Of a DNA stretch of 64,000 bases, positions 36,001 through 47,170 are shown piece by piece; the first letter of the stretch is position 1, and every line of letters begins with the position of its first letter. The notes below the pieces were generated by a model. It saw only the letters and a list, made by a program, of their open reading frames with translations, was not told the DNA's origin and made no database searches. Origin of the DNA: Gautieria morchelliformis (lineage: Eukaryota; Basidiomycota; Agaricomycetes; Gomphales; Gomphaceae); NCBI GenBank assembly GCA_015179125.1, contig WHVA01000023.1, forward strand, positions 310,001-374,000, written 5' to 3'. The position numbers and the translations under genes were made by a program.

Positions 36001-37076
36001 AGCAGTCAGGCCGTTCCTGGTACAAGAAGCTCACGACGGTCTTGCTCGATGACGGTTTCACGCGGTGCCACGCAGATGACTGCGTTTTCTACAAAAAGAC
36101 CGGCGACCGGCTCACCATCATCACTATTTACGTTGACGACCTCGGTCTTTTCGCCAGTTCTAAGACACTGATGGCGAGTGTTAAAACCCTCCTCCATTCT
36201 AATTTCACTATGAAGGACCTTGGCGAGATGCTCAAGATCCTCGGATCAGGGTCAAGATCAACCCAAACTGTGATTCCATTAAACTCTCCCAAGGCCATTA
36301 CATCGACGTCATCGTCCAGCGATTCAATCTGGATGAAGCACCCCGGTCGACACTCCTGTCCTGCATGACATCAAAACCCTCGAGCCGCGCCCTGATGGTG
36401 GTCCCGCACCAGACGCACCTTACGCCCAAGCGATCGGCTCCTTGATGTACGCCGTTCTAGGATCCCGCCCCGACATCGCGTTCGCCGTCCAGCAGCTGAG
36501 CCAACACACGCATGACTTCAGTGAGGCTCACTGGACGGCGGTTAAACGCGTTATACGTCATTTGAAGGGCACTCGCGACGCAGGCGTTGCATTGCGCCGC
36601 TCGTCCTCCACTCCCCTCATCGAGATCTATTCCGATGCCGACTTTGCGGGTCTAGCTGACTCCCATTCTGTGGGGGGTTTTATCTGCTTTTATCACGGCT
36701 GTATTACCGCGTGGGTATCTAAGAAGCAAACCCGGATCGCCCTGTCGACAACCGAGTCCGAGTCTATGGCCTTGATCCCTGGCGCCAAGCACGCCCTTTG
36801 GGTCCGCCATTTCCTCCAGGAACTTGGGCTGCCCCTTGCCGGACCGATCCATATCTACTGCGACAACATGCAGACGATCTCCAATCTCCAGGATGTTTCC
36901 CATCACCCCCGCACCAAGCACTTCCGCGTCGAGGGGCATTGGCTCCACGAGCTCATTGATCACGGTGACGCGAGATCACCTATGTCAGGTCCGCTGAGAA
37001 CGTCGCCGACGTTTTCACGAAGGCCCTGCCTTTGGCCCAACACCGTTTCTTGATTCATACATTAGGCATGTTGTGA
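33052..37076 (+). pseudogene. Copia-2 gag-pol (about four one-base losses)
   Basis: ATG at 33052 after an A-rich leader. Gag contains EPLTGDNYPAWKEKMRWIL and zinc knuckle CNNCGKKGHWVKDC. Protease active site is WLADTGSTTHIA. GAG-pre-integrase reads SWHRILGHVNIGAIK. Integrase retains LRSDGGGEY and NGIAERLNRTLLEH. RT has MMDVKGAYLNS and YVDD, and RNase H has YSDADFAG, TTESESMA and CDN. Apparent frameshifts at about 34630, 36245, 36345 and 36980 are each explained by loss of one base; no internal stop is otherwise seen. It ends LGML-TGA at 37074-37076. Confidence 0.9.
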
Positions 37077-37133
37077 CCATCCCCTCCTGTATCCCATCAT
37101 ATTTCTTTTTGATTTGTTTCGCTCGGGGGGGTC

Positions 37134-37308
37134 TGTTGAATACTATCGCTCAACCGTTAGTCATCCTGTGGTCACTCGTGGTTGTGGTTCCCATTTCCAT
37201 CTCCTACCGAATCCCTTAGTTACAGTAGTTACAGGCGCTGTATATTTTTCTGAGACTCGCTGGTCGAATATCATCATCTTTATCCACAACCATCATCTAC
37301 TCTCTTCA
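37134..37308 (+). repeat. Copia-2 3' LTR
   Basis: 175 bp, two mismatches to the 5' LTR, preceded by a G-run that may serve as a short purine tract. Confidence 0.95.
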
Positions 37309-37366
37309 GAATCACATTCACCACCGGCATTTGACTGAGTGCGATCCAGCATCTCGGCGCATAACC
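37309..37366 (-). pseudogene. STAND gene scrap in arm A
   Basis: About 60 bp here plus the 60 bp left of Copia-2 match the inverse-strand sequence of the NACHT-ankyrin gene near 27232-27330 (shared GAATCACATTCACCAC context). It is a small remnant of a related STAND gene next to the oxidase gene, and is also present in arm B. Confidence 0.7.
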
Positions 37367-40239
37367 TTCAATCCTGCGAAGCATGGGTTGAAACCCAGCC
37401 AGGCACAAAGCTCAAGCATGGCTCAAGTTTCTATGACGAAATGCAGTAACATCTACGCTCTCTAGTAGATTTTGACTCCTTGGTCGGCCACAGGAGGTGA
37501 TGCTCCCGTTCCTACCATTACCTGCACGCCTTCGCTCGTAACATCATCGACGGTCAAGAAAACGAAAGCTGGGAGTGGTACCGAATGATAAGTGAGCTGT
37601 AATCGGAGTTATATAATAACGTACCTGGCCCTGGCGGATATACTCTGTTATTCGGTGGGCTCGTGAAAGTTAACGACGTGCGATCCTGAGAGAGCTGTGC
37701 CTTCATAAAGACCAGGCGAGAGCCGGTGTGGAATGCATGACTGGAGAATCCCAAGTCCATGAGGGCGACTTGCGGGAATGTGAGATGAGCATGAAAAAGA
37801 GCTTTCGGTTCTGAACATACCCTTGACGGATGATGCTGAAAGGTTTGGTGGGATTGAGACGGCGACTTTGTATACTCCGTTGAAGGCTAGCTGCGTTGGC
37901 ATGTAGAGAAGTGCCGGTCGCGCCACAGTCATGTAAGGTGGGTTCAAATATTCGACCCGGAATTCACTAGTGAAAGCGATCAGTGAAGTAAACAATTTAT
38001 CTGGCAAACCTTACCTGTGAAATACAGTATCATTGACGATTTGGAGATTCGGGTTGGAACCACCGACGAAAACATTACTGCGGATGTGGCGTCAAAATTA
38101 TGACAGCATTTGGCAGAATAGCCGTGAAAAGTTACCCTTTTGGTGTCAAGGTCACTGTCGAGTGATACAGCCGTGCAATGTTTGTTGTAGGGAGACCCAC
38201 ATTGTTGATGCGCTGACCGAGCGGTGCAGATGGGGTATATAGAGACGGTGTGAACCTGTGATACAACTCAGCATAACGTATGTACGCCACACAGAAAGCT
38301 TGTAAGGTGCTCACACAGGATGATCGGCGTTCGAACCGTCGATTGGGTCAGCGACTGAAGCTATGGCAGCATAGCCCGTCCCCGCCCCATTGATAATGAG
38401 AACCTGCCCGTTGGGTAGCAGAATAAACTCTGGCATCATACGTGGTTCTAGCAAGTGCTCGACTTCCCAGCCCTTCTTGATTCCTGTGGGCGTCAGAGTA
38501 ATTCTGCTGCATTGAGTAGATGCAGGGTCTTGGGAGGTCAGATTCAAAGACGGTGTGGTGTCGCTTGCGTTTGAGCCACCGCATACGAGCACTTCAGGAG
38601 TGAAATCTGGAGGAGACAGAGGTAGGAGTGTGGCAGTCCCGTCGAAAGGGTTTGTGACTCTGACGCCGTTAGGAATGTCAGGTAGTAATGTCTCTGTGTT
38701 GGTTTCGACATCATAAATGACGGAGCGATTATTCGCGGCAATAAAAACCCGGCCGTCAGGAAGGGCAAATCCTCTAAATAGGCGTAAGTATGGCACAACA
38801 AGCGACGCCGTTTCATACACACCGAGGGAACAGATTGGCTGGTAGACTTCGCTCGAGGAAGGGGGAAGCACGTGGGACCCCGGCATCTTTAGGAGGGAAA
38901 AATTCGATACTGTTGACGGGGTCGGTATTATAAAATGGAGTTGACTCGTGCATGCCACCAATAATCATCTACGTTCGGGGCTATGAAACTAGTTCCAGGT
39001 GAACATCGTCAGTTGATACATACCAGCGAGCCATCGAAAATTCTCAGCGCCGACGTGTACCATCTGGTTACGGCCAAGTGAACAGTCTGAGGATCCTCGA
39101 AAAGAGTACACCCAGCTCCGCTTGGGCTGGTACAGGGTTCGAAAATTCTGATTCCCATAGTTCCATCTTGGGCTTGCGGAATGAGGGGCAGATTATTACC
39201 ACCGACGCTAACCTAAAAATAGAGTGCAATTTTAAAATGATTTTTTTCACCGATAGAACATATCTCACCATACTCCCATTACTCAAAAAACCTCCTGAGG
39301 CACAGAACGAATCGGAAACAACGTCCAAGGGTGACGCAGTGTTCGTCTCGAAATTCCACAAAGCACCCCAGGCTGCATGTCCGTTAACCATGAGAGGATC
39401 GTTACTGGCTTTGTCGAATATTATAGCGAGAGTGGGAGACACGACTATTGTTTCCAGGGCCACGACCCCAGATGTTCCGTTTTGAACAAAGTGCCATCCT
39501 GCACCAGCGCCAGCCACGACTCCAAGCAGGGAGAAGAGCGAAATGCAAGAGTATAACATTTCCCGGATTTGCAGTGGGTTGAGGACTCGTCTGAACTCTG
39601 CACATTATATGGAGGCTGGATCCTGAAGTACCCTTCTTCATCATGTTCAGAAGGAGTTAATTTCAGAACCGTAGCGCAATGTGATCTGGATCATTGGTCA
39701 GGGAAACGAACTCCCTACGAGGAGTTAGTAAGAATTGGAGGTATTGGGTGGGGTCCGGTATGCGGCTCTTGGCACTCGACCCGTTAGAGCCTTTGCGTGC
39801 AACATCTCAGCCACCTAGTAGGGATGGGCACGTAACCCGTAAGGTGACGGTCAGCTGACGGCTACACTAGCTTCGACTGTCGGGCGCGGGTGTCGATGCC
39901 CACGCGGTGCGATGCAGGCACAGGGTGCTCACCATTCTACTACCCACGAGGGATATGGAGTGTGGAACTCCTTCGCCGTGGGCCCAGAGAGTTCCACCAT
40001 CTCGTCGAGTGTGAGGCCATTTCCTCAGTCGTTCGACTTACGCTTGCGCGTTCAAGCACTGAGGTGAGATACTCGTTAGTTATATTGTATGTTCCTCCAA
40101 CTCACTTGTACATTGCAGACCTTTGTATTAGGTGAATATACAGTTGTTTTTTTGCGAGCAGTAACTGAGTTCGGAGGAAGAACAGGTGAGATTCTTATTA
40201 GTCTGGTGCGTATCTAGTACTACGTAAGTACCTGAGTTC
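37314..40239. repeat. arm A of inverted duplication
   Basis: Inverse copy of 58648-61576 or so; includes a full oxidase gene and flanks. Total arm length (~2.99 kb with the outer 60 bp) equals that of arm B once Copia-2 is removed. Confidence 0.93.
37462..39559 (-). CDS. glyoxal oxidase-like radical copper oxidase, copy A
   Basis: Secreted copper-radical oxidase (AA5 type) that oxidises aldehydes and releases H2O2. Nine exons parallel to copy B; signal peptide [17 protein letters not shown]. The N-terminal block is [15 protein letters not shown]. Catalytic positions are all present: Cys in SFCASGGF, Tyr in RWYTSALR, Tyr-His in ARLYHSTV and His in SSHAFHTG. The last exon ends GVKIY with TAG at 37462-37464. 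No stop or splice damage seen. It differs from copy B by scattered substitutions (e.g. GVKIY against GAKIY, NLQIVND against NIQINND), so both copies seem to be under constraint or recently duplicated. Confidence 0.92.
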
Positions 40240-40700
40240 CACTGTGGGAAAGATCTCCGCCCAAACTCGGTGGACGGTCCATTAAGTATTGGGAACACAT
40301 GGATCGTCCACCGGATAATCACCCACCGATTTATCCACCGAAACATTAGGTGGTTGAAAAATGGCCAAACTGGATGGAGAAACCGTGAAAATAATACATG
40401 GGTGATCCATGTGCCGGTGCCGGTGGGTGTCCCGGGAGATCGTGGTGGTACCCTGTATATATTTTGTTGGAAACCTATGAAAACTATAAATGGCTGCCCC
40501 ATTTATCTTACATGGAATTCCAGTCAATATAGCTGGATGAGCCATCACGAAGATAGTGGTATTTCCTATTGATATCAATGGAAAATCCCACATTTTTCAT
40601 AGGTAATTGGCAAATTGTTCTATACTACAAAGACAGCTCATCTATGAATTCTGGGTCTTCTATGAATGCAGGTCTCACCAAACTGTTGCTTCTGTCTATG
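40240..40700. repeat. CCACCGG-rich non-coding repeat
   Basis: Holds several inverted GGTGGACGGTCC / CGTCCACCGG words. A 20-bp piece at 40239-40258 recurs inverted at 53989-54008 (GGAGATCTTTCCCACAGTGG). Similar vocabulary appears near 50.2 and 61.9 kb. Likely a non-autonomous element family. Confidence 0.45.
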
Positions 40701-40712
40701 ATTCCCCACCTA

Positions 40713-41683
40713 TTACCGGTCCCAACCTTTATCCGGCCGATGACACAGCTGATTGCTGAAAGTTCGATGACATGTGTCTCGGAGGGCCGCATTTCGGTGT
40801 ATTGTCACAGGGCCGAGTGTCGCATCCTGGCCATCCGTAAGACAGTTCTGTACCACCGCAAGTAGTCTCCGTGTTGGAGTCGGCCCAAATATTTTGTTCG
40901 CTGGGAGTGTGAGCGCGAGAACCATGTTGAACTGTCCATAAAAACACCGAGTCACAAATTCAGGCTTTCGGCTTGCTTTGTGAGCGTGAATATCCACCAG
41001 AAGGTCATACTGACAGTAGTTAGATTGGATGAATCAATAAACTGGCTCAGTTACGCGGACAAAGGATGTATCGCGTCCTGCCCGGTTCGAGCCTGTCATG
41101 CACGTCCGCATGCAATCTCCCCCTTCGGTAATTCGAACCTTCCCCCCGTTTTCAACGATATCAGGAACCAGGGCTGCAGAATATGGGCTGGGATGGAAAA
41201 GTGGGTCCCAAGATGAGCAGCAATCTTGCGCTTGAGGGAAGTGTCAATGGCATAGTGCTTTTTGCATGGGAAGCGAAGGATGGTGAGACGGTCTGAGTGG
41301 GGACAAACTGCAGTCAAGTCATGTCGTAATTACAAAATGGACTCACACTCTGGATAAACTTTCTCCTTAGTGCTAATTTCAGATGTTCCTTCAGAAAAGT
41401 CTAGGATGTGCGATAGGTTGTATTTTAGTTGAATTTGCGCGAGTTGACTCCTATGTATCATGCGGTTACTCATAGTTGCATACGGTTTCACTCTGTTGGA
41501 GTCAGGGTCGGTAAGCGTTGAACGCAGGGTTAAGTAGAACGGTTTATCAGCATCTAGTAATATAGTATTACTGGCCTCGGTCGAGCTTGACCGAGGCCCT
41601 ATATCTACTCGCTCCACAGTCGCTAATCCCTCAGTGAACTGACTGTTCACTGAGGTACGTGCCCCCGTCCCGTTATGCATCAT
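40713..41683 (-). pseudogene. unidentified multi-exon coding relic
   Basis: Minus-strand blocks: ATMSNRMIHRSQLAQIQLKY ... SEGTSEISTKEKVYPE, then after a GTGTGA intron VCPHSDRLTILRFPC, KKHYAIDTSLKRKIAAHLGT, HFSIPAHILQPWFLISLKTG, then near 40.9 kb PANKIFGPTPTRRLLAVV. These are coherent coding blocks but I cannot place the family. The 5' side is cut by Copia-3 at 41700 and the blocks are probably incomplete. Confidence 0.4.
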
Positions 41684-41699
41684 AATGATATACTTACTA

Positions 41700-41802
41700 T
41701 GTTGTAGACTTCATTCCTAATAGGTAGAGTAGTTATACATACTCAGTGAACTGACCGTTCACTGAGACTTCATTCCTAATAGTACTGCGCATAACCGCTA
41801 CA
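41700..41802 (+). repeat. Copia-3 5' LTR (103 bp)
   Basis: Ends TG...CA. It contains a hairpin CTCAGTGAAC-n5-GTTCACTGAG that also occurs just upstream at about 41631-41655, and two copies of ACTTCATTCCTAATAG. The length is inferred from a single copy. Confidence 0.6.
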
Positions 41803-41816
41803 GGTTATGGGCCCCG
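41803..41816 (+). promoter_or_regulatory. Copia-3 primer-binding site
   Basis: GGTTATGGGCCCCG, same as in Copia-1 and Copia-2. Confidence 0.75.
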
Positions 41817-41827
41817 CAGAGCCCACA

Positions 41828-43452
41828 ATGTCTACCCCCACCTCCAAGTCGTTCGTCGTCCCGAAGCTGGCCAGGGACAGCACGAACTGGGTCACCTGGA
41901 AAAGCCAGACGTTAGCTACGCTGGCGGCGACCCGTGGTGCGAAATGTCACCTCGAAGGGACTGCTCGGATCCCTCGCACGATCCCGACGTACCCTGATGG
42001 CCACATACTCACAGACAAGGAGGAAGAGGACCTAGAGGAACTCGAGAAACGCTGGGATGACTACAATCAGCGTGAGGCAGCAATAATGGCACAAATATTT
42101 ACCACTGTCCCCGATAGCGTCCTCATCGAAGTCCGCAACCTAGTTACGGCAAAGGAGGTCTGGGAGGCCGTATGTGCAAAGCATGAGACAAGGGCACTCA
42201 CGGTCAAAGTTGACATGCGACAACGCATGTACGAGCTGAAATGCGAGGATGAATCAAACATCTGCACGCACCTGGAGTCCCTCATGAGAATGCAGGAGCA
42301 ACTCGCAGGGATGAACGCGGGACTCACCGATGGCAACCTGGTCACCGTCATCCTCGGCTCGCTCCCGAAATCATATCGGCCGCTCATCAATGCGATAACG
42401 ATGTCGGCGACACACGCGAAAGAGCCGGTCCAGGTGGTCAGCACCCTAATCGACGAGTTTGAGCGATTAGCCATCGAAGAACGACAGTTGAAGGCGAGTG
42501 AAAACGCACTCGCAGTAGTCAACAACCGTGGGAAGCACCAGCCATGCAGCAGCAGTTCCAACACCCCGCGGACAGATGTGGAGTGTTGGAAGTGCGGCAA
42601 AAAGGGACATATCAAAGCAGATTGTCGTTCTAAAGGCAAGGAAAAAGAAAAGAAGGATGAAGACAAGAAAGGAGGTGACTCGGCGAACGCAGCAGTAGAG
42701 GGCGAGGATTTCGCCTTTACCACAACGCTCACTGGGACTGCACTTGCGCTGGGAACGAGTCGGTCAACGGGACGAGAAGTCGACGTTTACGACTCGGGCG
42801 TGTCAGGTCATATGTCGCCGAGTAGGCATTGCTTCATCACTTTCAACGAGATCACGCTGCGGACGGTCACTGCCGCGGACAAGACTGTCTTCAAGGCTAC
42901 CGGGATAGGTAGCATGAAGGTCGGAATACCCAATGGTAGAACGACAATGCACGTTACCTTGAAGGACGTGCTGTACTGCCCTGACCTCACATTCACACTC
43001 GTCTCCCTAACAAGGTGCGATGCGGCTGGCTACTCGGTCCTGCTCAAGGGTCAGAAGTGCTTAATTCGAGACAAACGAGGGACGTTACTGGGACATATCC
43101 CACTCTCGAATAGCCTGTATAAGGTAGAACATCAATCTACTGCAGTGGCAGCGAATATAACGCGGAAAATACTCACATTAGACGAGCTGCACCGCCGGAT
43201 GGGACACATATCCCCCCAGGCCGCTCACAAGCTCATCCAAGACCGAGTCGTCACTGGACTCAATCTCGACATGGTGAGGCAGCCAGGCTTTTGCACAGAG
43301 TGTGCACAAGCCAAACCTACCTGAAAACCCGTTCCACAGAAACGGGAGGGGCCGCGAGCCACCAAGTTCGGCGAAAAGGTGCACTCGGACGTCTGGGGGC
43401 CTGCAAACCCCCAGAGCTATGACGGAAAAGACTATTTTGTCAGTTTCTACTA
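41828..43452 (+). pseudogene. Copia-3 gag-protease-integrase fragment
   Basis: Opens MSTPTSKSFVVPKLARDSTN. Gag has TAKEVWEAVCAKHE and zinc knuckle CWKCGKKGHIKADC. The protease site is VYDSGVSGHMSP, and GAG-pre-integrase reads LDELHRRMGHISPQAAHKLI. A stop at 43322-43324 is followed in frame by KFGEKVHSDVWGPANPQSYD before the sequence breaks off. Gag differs strongly from Copia-1/2, so it is a separate lineage. Confidence 0.9.
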
Positions 43453-45916
43453 ATAAGGCTATGGAAAACCATACGGCTCAACTGCCAAAGTCAACAATGA
43501 AAACCCCAAAGCCGAAGGGCAAAGCAGGATGCTCGGGTGATAATTACAAGAAGCCCGGGTATCATCTGCAGGAAAGGATGGGATTGAGCGAGAATAATGA
43601 TCTGTATAACAGAATTAGGGTGAGTTTGCTGTGTTTGATAATATATATATGCATATACTTATATAATTGCTGTGTCTGACTACTGTACCGTCTTAGGATT
43701 ATGTTCGAGCACAAGCACATGCATTCGAACTCAAATAAGGGACCTTCAAAAATCAAGACCTTGAACTTTTGGCTGCAATATGTGTTCAGGTAAGTCAGGC
43801 TTGTGTTTGTATTATTGTAACATATATTGACTATCGACCCTCATCCAGGCAAAAAAGAAATGGCCTTCGTTAGGGCATTATGAATCTGACTGGCAGGTTC
43901 TGGCGATTCTCAAGAAGTATTTACAAGGTAAGGGTGCTCACCAACGCAGGAAGGCGAAGATATGACGCCATGAGCATGACAACGAACCTGAGGAAGGGGC
44001 CGATTTTGACCCCTTTGTGGTTCTCGGATACCCTGATGAACAGGAGGATCGCTCCTCCAATGGTTCTGGGGATGAAGATGGAGGAAGAACACAGCACATG
44101 GCCATTCAAAACAAGAACAAAACAGCATCAGTTCTCAAGGATCAGCTGAACAGACCACTGACGAAACACAAGACCTCATCAATTCAACCGTTGAAAGCAC
44201 CCAATCTAGATCTCTCGGAGGGTGTGTATGTTGACCATGATGGGTACTTTTTTGATGCTGAAGGGACCCTGCTGGAAGCAAAATGGAACAAGGGCACTCA
44301 AAAATACACCCTCAGTGATGGGAGGGTGCTTACGCTAGATGCCTATCCCAAAAGTATTGAACATTATGACAAAGGGTTTTGTGATGGGGTTATTCATTCC
44401 CGGAATGTGTTTAACCATTGGAAAGTTGGCTCTGTTCTGCAATCAGAAGATCTCTTGTCTCCACGATCCATGGCATGCAAACACCCTACTAGAACAGTTC
44501 TATCATAGTCCAATATTCCAAACTCTTCCAAACTGCCAGTGTCTACCGATGCTTTTCATCCCCAGTCACCCACCCTTGCTCTGCCTCCTAGCACACCTTG
44601 TTAACCAGCTCTGATTTCAAGTCCCCAGCACTCACCAGGCTGGCTCGACTTCGAACCTAAGCCACAACTGCCTCAAACACCCTTGAAAGCACAGATGAAG
44701 AGCGTTACAGTTGTGAGGGTTATAGATTCACCCCTCTCGAGTGTTGTGGATTCTCCCAAGGTGAGATTTGTTACGTTGACATAGCTTGATAACTTATTGA
44801 CCTTGGATGGCTGAACAAAGAAACTATGAAGTCAAAACTTGTGCCGAAAGCTGCTAAAGCCATAAAGAAAACAAAACCGATGCCAGAAGTCTCTAGCATA
44901 GGAACAAGGTCTTCTAAATGCAAATCTACAGATGACATTGCTATGAAGGTACCCATGGTATGTACTTTGAGCCATACCATGTCCAGAGTCTAATACACTT
45001 TTGCAGACAAAGAAGAGGAAGGCCAATCAGTCCCTAGACTGACATGGCCTGTGTTCATACTTCAGAGGGTTTAATGGTGCCCTCATGCTTAAGTCCACCA
45101 TAGCCCAGCTGAGGTTCTCTTCCCAACTACAACAGTGAGCATGATCAGTTTCTGCTGAGTCTTCAGGCCCTAATCAACTAGAACATTGACGTCTAATTTT
45201 AGGGATGCTTCGGGGAGCGATATTACCTCTCCGTATACACTCTTGGGTTGCGCAAACTGAACTGTTCACTGATAAGGATTCGATCTATCTCGAAGATGGT
45301 GCCATCAGCATTCTACGTGAACTATCAAAATACGAATATGAGGAGATATTGGTGTTAAATATCACCAAGAATGTGTCTCATTATTCAGTGAATACTTGGT
45401 AATATTATGAGAATGGCCTTACATTGAGGTGTGTTCCTCTCAGTGTCCGGCTCTCTTTATTGATGCCCAGTTGTTTCCACTGCTGCATCTCAGCATAAAT
45501 CACTTTGATGCTCACTCTTCCCCACAAAATAGCTTAAGTAAGTGATATTCAGGTGTTTTCGACATGGACACACTTTACGAACTATCCCAGACCTGCCAAT
45601 GGGGAACTTACAGCTTTACTTCAAGCTAGATCCAGAAGATGCCTACTGGAAATGGGTGCAATACCGGGCCCTCATAGAAACCCTCGCTAAGCAAATGCAG
45701 TTGACCAGGACTTGTTACAAGTAGCAACATTCTCCCTATCAGCAAAAGTACAGGGGTTAACCCTATTACTTTCAAGCCATATCAAGGCCAAATTGATTTG
45801 GCATACCTTGCCGTATGTACTATGAATAATTCTCTTGTTAGGTATTGGAAATCCCGGAGGTCAGAACTAGAAAGGACAATGGCTTCAACTTAAATGTTGT
45901 GCCTCTGATAAACTAC

Positions 45917-46534
45917 TGTCCTAAGTATTTTGGATTTGACTTCCGGATGTCAGAGAAGAGGGAAGTCAGGAAGAGAGTGCTGAGAGTCGGAGGTCGGAGG
46001 ACAGAGGTCGGAAGAGGCAGAAGACAGAGTGTCGAAGGCAGAGAGAGAGAGACAGAGCTTGCAAGACTCGCTGTGCTAAGAACAGGAGATAGTGCGAAGG
46101 AGTTCATGTATCAAAGTTGATTATCTGATTGCAGAAATGGAGACATACATGCGGGGGTTTTATACACAGAGCTGAGACAACAGGTAATAGGGTAGTACTA
46201 AGCAAATTCCAGAGGGAGCGGAAATTGGATAGACATACGGGGTAAGTAACTAATGCGGAACAAGGGGATAACAAGGGGGTGCAGGGTAGGGTAAGAACAA
46301 TGGCAAAAGAACAAAGGGTGCGTAAGTACAATGGGCATCAGAACAAATGGAAATATGGAAATGGTAACTTGCTGTGCTCAGGGTCGAGTACGGAGGCCAG
46401 CAAGTAGAGTCGACCAGGGGTACTGAAGAACAAGGGGTCAAGGTTGTGGGTTGCGAAGGATGTGTAATAGAGTCAGAGGTGCTGTGGAGGTGTTCCGGAG
46501 GTGGCAGAGATGGTTGAGCGGCATGGTCGTAACA
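45917..46534 (-). mobile_element. solo LTR-like insertion in Ulp1 gene (minus)
   Basis: Minus strand begins TGTTACGACCATGCCG at 46534, contains TATAAAACCCC promoter-like sequence near 46155-46165, and ends near CTTAGGACA. Its terminal ~130 bp (purine-rich on plus, ending AAGAACAGGAGATAG) recurs at about 56805-56940. No target duplication was found, so the exact ends are tentative. Confidence 0.5.
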
Positions 46535-47170
46535 TCTCTGCCTGTTAGGTGCTAATATATGTCAGCCAGTGTTCTTGTCTATCCCCTAAAGACCCCAGGC
46601 CACATCACGGTCACGAATGGTGATCTGGCGACCCTCGAGCCTGGTGGATGGCTCAATGATACTATCATTGAGCTGGGTTTAAGGTGAGTAAAACAACAGC
46701 AAATTTCACTTCTCTGGTTCACCTTTGCTTTCACACTGGCAGGTTTCTCGAGCATGAACTATACCACCGGGCCCCTACTCAGGCCACACATACCATTTTT
46801 TTTCAGTCCTTTTTTCTATCCCATGTTACTGGAAAAGGGTAATCTATTGTGTATTCTCAAAGAGTGGATGCATTGATTATTAACCTTTTCTCCAGTGGAT
46901 TTGAGGTGGTTAAAACCTGGACCTCAAAATACGACTTGTTCACTCGAGGATATATTATCATACCAATTAACACCAGGTCTGTTACCCATTAATAGCTCTC
47001 AAAATTGTTTACTATCAAACAATTTGAAGCCACCACTGGTTTCTTGCTGTTATCTGTTTCCCAGGTTGCATGACTGAGTCAGGCTCGCCCTGATCCAATG
47101 CATGCAGGAGCCACAAGTACGTACCCATCCTACATTGCCATTTAAGACATAGATATTTTCGCCAGGACAT

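Larger units (their letters stand above)
32800..37308 (+). mobile_element. Copia-2 LTR retrotransposon (young)
   Basis: 4.51 kb with 175-bp LTRs that differ at only two positions and a 5-bp duplication GAATC at 32795-32799 and 37309-37313. It inserted into arm A of the inverted duplication; arm B keeps the empty site near 61572. Internal protein order is that of Copia. It is the youngest retroelement in the window. Confidence 0.96.
41700..43452 (+). mobile_element. Copia-3 retrotransposon, 3' truncated
   Basis: A short 5' LTR (41700-41802, TGTTGTAGAC...CGCTACA) and primer-binding site precede a long gag-protease-integrase frame. Similarity ends at about 43452 in the start of the integrase core. 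RT, RNase H and the 3' LTR are missing. Confidence 0.88.
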
